Assembly: GCF_001654915.1 (NCBI RefSeq)
Contig: NZ_LXEQ01000047.1
Direction: 5' to 3' (one strand)
From: Buttiauxella ferragutiae
GTDB taxonomy: Bacteria > Pseudomonadota > Gammaproteobacteria > Enterobacterales > Enterobacteriaceae
DNA length: 64,000 nt
Shown here: piece by piece, positions 32,737-39,075 of the stretch
Layout: every line of letters starts with the position of its first letter
Position numbering within the stretch: the first letter of the stretch is position 1
Notes under the pieces: model-generated
Databases searched by the model: none
What the model was told of the DNA's origin: nothing
The model's input: the letters and a program-made list of their open reading frames with translations, nothing else
Program-made: the position numbers and the translations under genes

Positions 32737-33738
32737 TCACTCTTTCGCTACAGCGTCCAAAACCCGCACCAACTGAGTCACAAAACCGTATTCGTTATCG
32801 TACCAGGCCACAGTTTTCACTAACTGCAAATCACCGACCTCAGTCACTTCTGTTTGAGTCGCATCGAACACGGAACCAAAATGTGTCCCGACAATATCGG
32901 ACGAAACAATCTCTTCGTCGGTATAACCAAACGACTCATTGCCCTCGGTGGCCTTTTTCAACGCCGCATTAATCTCTTCGACCGTGACCTTTTTCCCCAG
33001 AATCGACACCAGCTCCGTGACTGAACCAGTCAACGTTGGCACGCGTTGCGCGTGTCCTTTGAGTTTGCCTTGCAGTTCAGGGATAACCAGCCCAATGGCT
33101 TTTGCCGCACCGGTAGTATGGGGAATGATATTTTGCGCGGCGGCACGAGAAGCACGCAGATCTTTGCCTCGCGGGCCGTCAACCAGCGATTGCGTACCGG
33201 TATAGGCATGAATCGTGGTCATAGTGCCGAGTTTAATGCCAAAGTTGTCGTGCAGCGCCTTTGCCATTGGTGCCAGGCAATTCGTGGTGCAGGAGGCGAC
33301 GGACAGTATTTTATCCTCAGGTGTAATAGTGTTGCAGTTAACGTTGAAAACAATGGTTTTCATATCCCCCGCTGGGGCAGAAATTAACACTTTCTTCGCT
33401 CCAGCCTCCAGATGCGCACTGGCTTTTTCTTCCGAGGTATAGAACCCAGTGCATTCAATCACTATCTCAACGCCATCTTCCCCCCATGGGATATTTTTGG
33501 CATCTTTCTCGGCATACACCGCTATTTTCTTGCCATTGACCACCAGAGAATCGTCGGTGAAATCTACGGTGCCGTCGAAGTTACGATAGCTGGAGTCATG
33601 CTTGAGCAAGTAAGCCAGCACCTTTGGCGACGTCAAATCATTGATAGCCACAATCTCAACTTCACTTTTGGTTTCCAGAACGCGGCGCAACACCAGTCGA
33701 CCAATACGTCCAAAACCATTAATACCGATTTTTTTCAT
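32737..33738 (-). CDS. gapC: Glyceraldehyde-3-phosphate dehydrogenase GapC, intact
   Basis: A 333-residue phosphorylating GAPDH. N-terminal NAD fold INGFGRIGR, catalytic Cys150 in SCTTNCLAP, and the substrate motif TGAAKAIGLVIPELQGKLKG. It converts glyceraldehyde 3-phosphate to 1,3-bisphosphoglycerate. The location beside cybB corresponds to E. coli gapC, which is a broken pseudogene in K-12; here the frame is whole with all key residues. The housekeeping gapA must lie elsewhere, so this is a second isozyme. SD (GAGG) lies about eight bases before the ATG. Confidence 0.9.
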   Translation of the reverse strand: MKKIGINGFGRIGRLVLRRVLETKSEVEIVAINDLTSPKVLAYLLKHDSSYRNFDGTVDFTDDSLVVNGKKIAVYAEKDAKNIPWGEDGVEIVIECTGFYTSEEKASAHLEAGAKKVLISAPAGDMKTIVFNVNCNTITPEDKILSVASCTTNCLAPMAKALHDNFGIKLGTMTTIHAYTGTQSLVDGPRGKDLRASRAAAQNIIPHTTGAAKAIGLVIPELQGKLKGHAQRVPTLTGSVTELVSILGKKVTVEEINAALKKATEGNESFGYTDEEIVSSDIVGTHFGSVFDATQTEVTEVGDLQLVKTVAWYDNEYGFVTQLVRVLDAVAKE

Positions 33739-33928
33739 GACCAGAACCTCATGTCTAACTGTTGATGGCTGCTTGAATCTTAATCAACTGTAGTGATAGT
33801 TCAGAAATGAGGGGGTGGCAAACTCCCGCTGTTAGCGGAAATGTTAGGTCATTTTAGGTGATGTTAATGATTTTCTAAGTAATTGCCGTTATCCTGGCAA
33901 AATCATTGTCACAAAGCAGGGCAGTCAA

Positions 33929-34459
33929 ATGCGTAGCAAATACACCGCGTTACAGATAACGCTTCATTGGTTGGTTTTTTTACTGGTCGTTGGGGCTTAT
34001 TGCGCGATGGAACTCAAAGGTTTTGCACCTCGTTCTTATCGGCCAATCTTCAATGCCACTCACGTCACCTGCGGGATCAGCGTGTTCTTTTTGATGGTTG
34101 CGCGCCTGCTGGTAAGGATTAAATACCGTGCTCCTGCGATTATCCCTAAGCCGCACCCGGCAATTATCGGCGTGTCGCATTTGGTGCACACCATTATTTA
34201 TTTGATGTTTATTACGCTGCCAATCCTCGGTTTTTTAACCGTGTACTTCAAAGGCAGTGACTGGTCGGTATTTGGCATTTCTATGCCACATGCGATGGAG
34301 CCTGATGAAGATATGGAATTCACCATCAAAAGCTATCACGAACTCATCGCCAATATTGGCTACTTCGTCATCGGCACTCATGCGTTTGCGGCACTTTTCC
34401 ACCATTACGTATGGAAAGACAACACTTTGCTGCGCATGATGCCAGGCAAAAAAGAGTGA
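33929..34459 (+). CDS. cybB: Cytochrome b561 CybB
   Basis: Di-haem inner-membrane cytochrome of 176 residues, four predicted helices, the same length as E. coli CybB (superoxide:quinone oxidoreductase). Haem-ligand histidines are seen in LHWLVFLLV (helix 1), SHLVHTIIYL, SYHELIANIGYFVIG and HHYVWKDNTLLRMMP. A terminator follows at 34496. Confidence 0.92.
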   Translation: MRSKYTALQITLHWLVFLLVVGAYCAMELKGFAPRSYRPIFNATHVTCGISVFFLMVARLLVRIKYRAPAIIPKPHPAIIGVSHLVHTIIYLMFITLPILGFLTVYFKGSDWSVFGISMPHAMEPDEDMEFTIKSYHELIANIGYFVIGTHAFAALFHHYVWKDNTLLRMMPGKKE

Positions 34460-34495
34460 GTTTATTGGCGGGTGTCGCTTCAAACTGATGATCGG

Positions 34496-34531
34496 ACAAA
34501 GACCACATCGAAACCATGGGGTCTTTGTTTT
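34496..34531. terminator. Terminator after cybB
   Basis: ACAAAGACC ... GGTCTTTGT (9-base stem) followed by TTTAT; the mirrored A tract may serve the convergent small gene. Confidence 0.75.
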
Positions 34532-34535
34532 ATCG

Positions 34536-34805
34536 TTAAGGGTATTCCGCGAAATCACGCTCTGATTCTGTTTGATTAACGTATTCAAAAGGCAGCAGCT
34601 TCATTATTTTCTCATCATAGTGCCATCCCTGCGCATCACGGTTGATGACGTGTCCGGGAACGAGACAACCATCTGTTACGCAACGCACCACCGCAAATTT
34701 ACCATCTTCGAACGCAACTCTATGAATACAAACGGGAGGGGTCACGCGCAAACATCTTACTTCCAGAATAGAGCCTGCTATTCGTTTTTCCGTATGTCTT
34801 TTCAT
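34536..34805 (-). CDS. Unrecognised 89-residue protein
   Basis: Starts MKRHTEKRIAG behind a very strong SD (AAGGGGGT, about five bases before the ATG), so translation is likely. Predicted beta-rich, soluble, three Cys (EVRCLRV, PPVCIHRV, VVRCVTDGC), no signal peptide. I recognise no family. It opens the AT-rich accessory patch between cybB and frmR and is convergent with cybB. Confidence 0.55.
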   Translation of the reverse strand: MKRHTEKRIAGSILEVRCLRVTPPVCIHRVAFEDGKFAVVRCVTDGCLVPGHVINRDAQGWHYDEKIMKLLPFEYVNQTESERDFAEYP

Positions 34806-34982
34806 CTTACCCCCTTAAGTCCAAAGTCTGAGTTAAAAATCAAAGTGACATGGTGCCAGGCTTTGTAGCAGCCGATATTGAATCACCATCCATTTTAATT
34901 AGAACACCGGAATTTTCCGTGGTTCATTTTTTGTACATATAACGGACTTTGTCGAATAGAATTTACAGAGCAAGAGAAAGAA

Positions 34983-35099
34983 ATGATTGCCTTCTTTTTA
35001 GGTAAACACAGGCAGGAGTTCGCGGCAAGCGCCGAAGAAGTGATGAGCCAATGCGCGCTGCATCGGTTAGCTGAAAAACTTGGGCTGAAAAACCAATAA
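34983..35099 (+). CDS. Possible 38-residue protein, perhaps a gene remnant
   Basis: ATG at 34983 with AAGAGAAAG before it; 39 codons ending LAEKLGLKNQ, followed by an intrinsic terminator at 35108. The second half looks like an amphipathic helix. It could be a genuine microprotein or the surviving end of a larger gene. No family recognised. Confidence 0.4.
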   Translation: MIAFFLGKHRQEFAASAEEVMSQCALHRLAEKLGLKNQ

Positions 35100-35107
35100 C
35101 ACTTCTC

Positions 35108-35134
35108 AAGCCCGGTAATCATCGGGCTTCTTTT
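35108..35134. terminator. Rho-independent terminator in the accessory patch
   Basis: AAGCCCG-gtaatcat-CGGGCTT followed by CTTTT. It serves the small plus-strand frame and possibly the opposing DUF1493 gene. Confidence 0.75.
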
Positions 35135-35139
35135 ACTTA

Positions 35140-35475
35140 TTAGTCATAGATCCATTTACCCGCGCGTGCCGACTCAGCCAGCATTTTGAGGGTTAACGGC
35201 TCGGGATCATCGTCATCCGCCCAGCAAGGACAAAATATAAAAATTATGGATGATTCTTCAGGCCAGTATCTCACGAAGTTAAACCCTGTCATGTCTACGC
35301 TAAATGTTTTAGCGTAGTTATCTATGATTTCCTCGCCAGTCTCCCACACCCAAACATAATCGCCGGTCGTCAGGCTGGTATCAATAGTGACAGGCCAACT
35401 GCGTTTTTTGAATAAACCTCTTGGCTCGTTGTAGTTCGAGTTATACCAAAGAATTATGTCATTATCCGTCACCAT
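35140..35475 (-). CDS. DUF1493-like protein, second gene of an accessory pair
   Basis: 111 residues. The arrangement ... WETGEEIIDNYAKTFSVDMTGFNFVRYWPEE resembles DUF1493 proteins, an acyl-carrier-like fold of unknown role; assignment from pattern memory. Acidic loop DDDDPEP near 90. Its ATG overlaps the stop of the upstream gene by seven bases (ATGGTGA), so it is translationally coupled. Confidence 0.55.
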   Translation of the reverse strand: MVTDNDIILWYNSNYNEPRGLFKKRSWPVTIDTSLTTGDYVWVWETGEEIIDNYAKTFSVDMTGFNFVRYWPEESSIIFIFCPCWADDDDPEPLTLKMLAESARAGKWIYD

Positions 35476-35912
35476 ATCTTGTCATTACCCCTGGCTATGG
35501 TGTTGTACCTGCTTGTGGCTTTATAGGCTATCGCTGAAACATCAGCAGCGATAATGACAATCCCTAACACTGGAATCCACCGACCGACAAATGCACCAAG
35601 ATTTCGGACGTAAGAGAATTTCATTCGTCGAACGCTTCCAAGTGTAAGCGTAGGCCAGTTATTCACCTTGGTTTTAAGGAGTTTTCGCAAACTCATACTC
35701 AGCGGTGACGTTCCGGGCGTTGCGCCAATTGGTTTCCCCCGCGTAGGAATATCAGCTATTCCGAGAAGCATCCCTCCAATAGCGGCGTAATCTCTGACGC
35801 CTATCTGCTGTGCTGTCACATCAATGAATATAGAGAATAGAAGCTCATTAGCAGTAAGGTTGTAATGACCACGGTAAAAATAGGTTCCATTCAGCTCTTC
35901 AATCGTATCCAT
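35469..35912 (-). CDS. Putative phage/accessory membrane protein paired with DUF1493 gene
   Basis: 147 residues from ATG 35912, chosen because GAGGG lies at the right spacing; an upstream ATG at 35924 exists. Middle region IPTRGKPIGATPGTSPLSMSLRKLL followed by a basic stretch and one membrane-like helix (GRWIPVLGIVIIAADVSAIAY). I recall this IPTRGK-GATPGTS pattern from uncharacterised proteins encoded just upstream of DUF1493 genes in enterics. The function of the pair is unknown; toxin/immunity-like partnership is only a speculation from the overlap. Confidence 0.5.
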   Translation of the reverse strand: MDTIEELNGTYFYRGHYNLTANELLFSIFIDVTAQQIGVRDYAAIGGMLLGIADIPTRGKPIGATPGTSPLSMSLRKLLKTKVNNWPTLTLGSVRRMKFSYVRNLGAFVGRWIPVLGIVIIAADVSAIAYKATSRYNTIARGNDKIW

Positions 35913-35924
35913 TTGAACCCTCAT

Positions 35925-36457
35925 TTATTAGTAAAATACGTTAAATATTCCACTGATAACCATTATTATAAAAGGGTTAACCTGGGCGATTCGTGCCATA
36001 GATTCTGTGAATTATTTTTTTGAATTTATTGGTTTTCATGAATAATTGAAGGGGATGAGAAGGGCGAATATGCTCACGAATTTTTCCCGAACTTACCCGA
36101 AAAAAATGATATGTATTTGATTGTTTTGATATGTTTTTGCACGTACCTTTGAGCATAAAGCAAATGATTTTTATCGTAATGCATTGATTATATAGATTTT
36201 TTATATTGAATTGTGGGGGCGGGAATCGTATACGAACTTTTGTATAACAGATCCACTGCGTATTCATGGTTTCAAGTCCATTTTCCCTCCAATTTCAGGG
36301 GCGTTTTAGGGGCAAAAACCACCTTAAACTCGATTAGGGACAGATTTAGGGGCATGTCAATGACTGTATATGTCCCCATATGTCTTTTGAGTAATTCCCC
36401 TATCTCACTGAATAATATAAAAATTCAATTTTATCAATTAACTGGAAAATAATGTAC
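35925..36457. other. AT-rich noncoding stretch with TTTAGGGGCA repeats (relic of integration?)
   Basis: About 530 bases without a convincing gene; short minus-strand frames lack SDs. TTTAGGGGCA occurs at 36305-36314 and 36345-36354, with degenerate copies TTTCAGGGGC (36293) and ATTAGGGA (36333). Such repeats resemble arm-type sites near integrase genes, but no integrase or tRNA is present. Confidence 0.35.
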
Positions 36458-36478
36458 CATACCCCCCTATAGTATATT
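36458..36478 (+). promoter_or_regulatory. FrmR operator
   Basis: ATACCCCCCTATAGTAT is an inverted ATAC/GTAT pair around a C tract, the form recognised by FrmR/RcnR-type repressors. It lies directly before the frmR SD (GAGG), overlapping the expected promoter. Confidence 0.65.
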
Positions 36479-36487
36479 GAGGTCGCT

Positions 36488-36763
36488 ATGCCACATTCAC
36501 CTGAAGACAAAAAACGTATCCTGACTCGCGTGCGGCGGATTCGCGGTCAAACGGAAGCGATAGAGCGTGCGCTGGAAAATGGCGATCCTTGCATTGCCAT
36601 CCTGCAACAAATCGCTGCCGTGCGCGGCGCAGCCAACGGCTTGATGGGCGAAATGATGGAAATCCATCTTAAAGACGAACTGGTCGCGGGGGAGACATCC
36701 GAAGATCAGCGTGCTGTACGCATGGCGGAAGTCGGCCATTTAATCCGCTCTTATCTAAAATAA
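36488..36763 (+). CDS. frmR: Formaldehyde-responsive repressor FrmR
   Basis: CsoR/RcnR-family all-helical repressor of 91 residues, the usual length. The N-terminal Pro2 and Cys35 (GDPCIAIL) that react with formaldehyde in E. coli FrmR are both present, with His3 beside them. It represses its own operon at the C-tract operator upstream until formaldehyde cross-links Pro2 to Cys35. frmA follows after 35 bases. Confidence 0.92.
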   Translation: MPHSPEDKKRILTRVRRIRGQTEAIERALENGDPCIAILQQIAAVRGAANGLMGEMMEIHLKDELVAGETSEDQRAVRMAEVGHLIRSYLK

Positions 36764-36798
36764 AACTCACACTCATCTGACGACGGAAGAAGAATAAT

Positions 36799-37917
36799 AT
36801 GAAATCACGTGCTGCTGTTGCATTCGGTCCAGGCAAGCCTCTGGAAATCGTAGAAATTGATGTTGCTCCGCCACAGAAAGGCGAAGTGCTGGTCAAAATT
36901 ACCCATACTGGTGTTTGCCACACCGATGCGTTCACGTTGTCGGGTGATGATCCTGAAGGTGTTTTCCCGGCGGTGCTGGGGCATGAAGGCGGCGGGATTG
37001 TGGTGGAAGTTGGTGAGGGCGTGACCAGCCTGAAACCTGGCGATCACGTTATTCCGTTGTACACCGCAGAATGTCGCGAATGTAAATTCTGTAAATCGGG
37101 TAAAACCAACCTTTGCCAGGCGGTTCGCGCCACCCAGGGTAAAGGTTTGATGCCAGATGGCACCACACGTTTCTCATACAATGGCGAGCCGATTTATCAC
37201 TACATGGGTACCAGTACTTTCAGCGAATACACTGTGGTTGCGGAAATTTCACTGGCTAAGGTGAACGAACAAGCGCCACTGGATAAAGTTTGTCTGCTGG
37301 GTTGTGGCGTCACCACCGGTATCGGGGCGGTTCACAACACGGCGAAAGTAAAAGAGGGTGATACCGTCGCGGTGTTTGGCCTCGGCGGCATTGGGTTGGC
37401 GGTGATTCAGGGCGCGGTACAGGCAAAAGCGGGTCGCATTCTGGCTATCGACACCAACCCAGAAAAATTCAAACTGGCGACTGAAATGGGGGCGACCGAC
37501 TGCATCAACCCTAAAGATCATCAGAAGCCGATTCAGGATGTCATCGTCGAGTTGACCGACGGCGGTGTGGACTTCAGCTTTGAATGTATCGGTAACGTGA
37601 ATGTTATGCGTTCGGCACTAGAATGCTGCCATAAAGGCTGGGGCGAGAGCGTGATCATCGGCGTTGCAGGTGCCGGCCAGGAAATCAAAACCCGTCCGTT
37701 CCAGCTGGTTACCGGCCGTGTATGGCGTGGTTCAGCGTTTGGTGGCGTGAAAGGGCGTACACAATTGCCTGGCATGGTAGAGGATGCGATGGCTGGCAAA
37801 ATCAACCTCGACCCGTTTATCACCCATCGCATGCCGCTTGAGCAAATCAACGAAGCATTCGATTTAATGCACGAAGGAAAATCGATTCGTACCGTTATCC
37901 ATTTCGGCGATAAATAA
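36799..37917 (+). CDS. frmA: S-(hydroxymethyl)glutathione dehydrogenase FrmA
   Basis: Class III alcohol dehydrogenase of 372 residues that oxidises the glutathione-formaldehyde adduct. Catalytic zinc site GVCHTDAFT and GHEGGGIV, structural zinc cysteines in AECRECKFCKSGKTNLC, NAD fold FGLGGIGLAV. Co-transcribed with frmR. The S-formylglutathione hydrolase gene frmB, third in E. coli, does not follow: a large hairpin and an opposite-strand gene come next. Confidence 0.94.
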   Translation: MKSRAAVAFGPGKPLEIVEIDVAPPQKGEVLVKITHTGVCHTDAFTLSGDDPEGVFPAVLGHEGGGIVVEVGEGVTSLKPGDHVIPLYTAECRECKFCKSGKTNLCQAVRATQGKGLMPDGTTRFSYNGEPIYHYMGTSTFSEYTVVAEISLAKVNEQAPLDKVCLLGCGVTTGIGAVHNTAKVKEGDTVAVFGLGGIGLAVIQGAVQAKAGRILAIDTNPEKFKLATEMGATDCINPKDHQKPIQDVIVELTDGGVDFSFECIGNVNVMRSALECCHKGWGESVIIGVAGAGQEIKTRPFQLVTGRVWRGSAFGGVKGRTQLPGMVEDAMAGKINLDPFITHRMPLEQINEAFDLMHEGKSIRTVIHFGDK

Positions 37918-37924
37918 CCGCTAA

Positions 37925-37976
37925 ATTGATCTCACCGATTCCCGGTTAATTTGCCGGCAGAATCGGTGAGATCAAT
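37925..37976. terminator. Long perfect stem-loop after frmA
   Basis: 17-base perfect arms ATTGATCTCACCGATTC / GAATCGGTGAGATCAAT around an 18-base centre that contains CCGG-ttaatttg-CCGG. It lies between convergent frmA and yncJ and probably acts as a bidirectional terminator, though no T run follows. Confidence 0.7.
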
Positions 37977-37981
37977 ACTTT

Positions 37982-38227
37982 CTAAAGTTGAAAGGTCCCG
38001 GCTCGTCGCTCTTTAACGTGATAATAATGCTCACGGAAATCAGCGGCAGACTCTTCGGCGGCTTGACGGATTTCATCGCTATCAGCCTGATGGCGCAGCA
38101 ACATGTCAGCACTTTTGACGACCAAATACAGGTGACCATGAGTTTGCGCAGCCGTCTGGCCAGAGAACAAGGCCGCACCAATGACTAACAAAATCATCCC
38201 CAGTTTTGATCGTAACTGTTTAACCAT
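37982..38227 (-). CDS. yncJ: YncJ, small periplasmic DUF2554 protein
   Basis: About 81 residues. Signal peptide LGMILLVIGAALFSGQTAAQ, then HGHLYLVVKSADMLLRH and ADSDEIRQAAEESAADFREHYY, which match E. coli YncJ (LFSGQLMAG..., RHEADSDELRAVAEESAEGLREHFY) from memory. Function unknown. Starts at 38230 or 38242 are also possible; 38227 gives the best spacing to GAGA. E. coli yncJ lies near ydcR, as here, so this is ancestral context. Confidence 0.8.
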   Translation of the reverse strand: MVKQLRSKLGMILLVIGAALFSGQTAAQTHGHLYLVVKSADMLLRHQADSDEIRQAAEESAADFREHYYHVKERRAGTFQL

Positions 38228-38436
38228 CATCTTCAATCTCATTAACGTGACGGGCCCACTGTATAGATGATTTCATCTGGTGACTATTCAACTTTTAGAA
38301 ATAAAACAAAAGAATTGTCAGCAGTGTAAAAGACCAGATTGTTAGCTTTTGGTTTACGATAGGTTGATTAAAGAGATGACATGCTACAACCCTTTTACCA
38401 GTGAAAAGGGCGCAGTCCAGGCATTATAAGGCAGAA

Positions 38437-38766
38437 TTAATGAGCGACTGATTTTGAAAACAGGTTAATGACTAACACACCCAGAATGATCAGCGCCATA
38501 CCTGCAAGAGCAGGCCAGTCGAGTTTCTGCCCCAAAAATATCCAGCCTACCGCACCAATCAACACGATCCCGGCCCCTGACCAAATCGCATAAATAATCC
38601 CGGTAGGGATGGTGCGTATAGTGATGGATAAACAATAAAACGCCACGCCATAAAACAAAATGGTGGTGATACTTGGCCATAAACGGCTAAAACCTTCTGA
38701 TAGTTTCAGTGAGGTAGTTGCTATCACCTCGGCAATAATTGCCACAATGAGCCAGATGTAAGTCAT
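38437..38766 (-). CDS. emrE: Small multidrug resistance efflux protein, EmrE-like
   Basis: SMR-family proton antiporter of 109 residues with four helices. Essential Glu14-equivalent in IIAEVIATTSLKLSEGF; IPTGIIYAIWSGAGIVLIGAVGW is the helix 3 signature with Trp63. Closer in pattern to EmrE (YAIWSG, SEGFxRLWPS) than to SugE/Gdx, so export of quaternary cations is likely. ATG 38766 has GGAG eight bases upstream. 38243-38436 downstream holds only a CCCTTTT ... AAAAGGG hairpin (38390-38410). Confidence 0.88.
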   Translation of the reverse strand: MTYIWLIVAIIAEVIATTSLKLSEGFSRLWPSITTILFYGVAFYCLSITIRTIPTGIIYAIWSGAGIVLIGAVGWIFLGQKLDWPALAGMALIILGVLVINLFSKSVAH

Positions 38767-38815
38767 GTCCGTTTCTCCCACAGGTATTCAGCCCGCCAAT
38801 GTAAAGATCAAAGCC

Positions 38816-38843
38816 GTTTCTGGCAAGAACTGGCACCAGAAAC
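38816..38843. other. Perfect hairpin between emrE and nfrB
   Basis: GTTTCTGG-12-base loop-CCAGAAAC, about 50 bases before the emrE start. It could lie in the emrE leader RNA or be a regulator site. The rest of 38767-39075 is AT-rich divergent promoter DNA, with no gene seen. Confidence 0.45.
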
Positions 38844-39075
38844 CATTACTCATTTCAAATGTCCTGTAACAATTGTAAATGTCAGCTGAAAACACTGGTT
38901 TTGTTGTTTATGGTATAATCTTTGTGATTGTAAATAAGTGCAATATTAGAGTTATCTCCTTTCTGAGTTTATCTCGTTACATTATGATACCGGTAACATA
39001 TGAGGCTTTTTTGTGTCTGCATCAGCCCTCTTGTGGATGACAGTACACGGTTTCACATGACCTTTGGGGTAAAAA

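Noticed and set aside
36265..36290. tRNA 3'-end-like string GGTTTCAAGTCC...CTCCA
   Set aside because: T-stem pairing fails and no other tRNA arms are found; the likeness is limited to the loop.
38767..38880. Guanidine-II riboswitch before emrE
   Set aside because: Only one hairpin is present and the paired ACGR loops are lacking.
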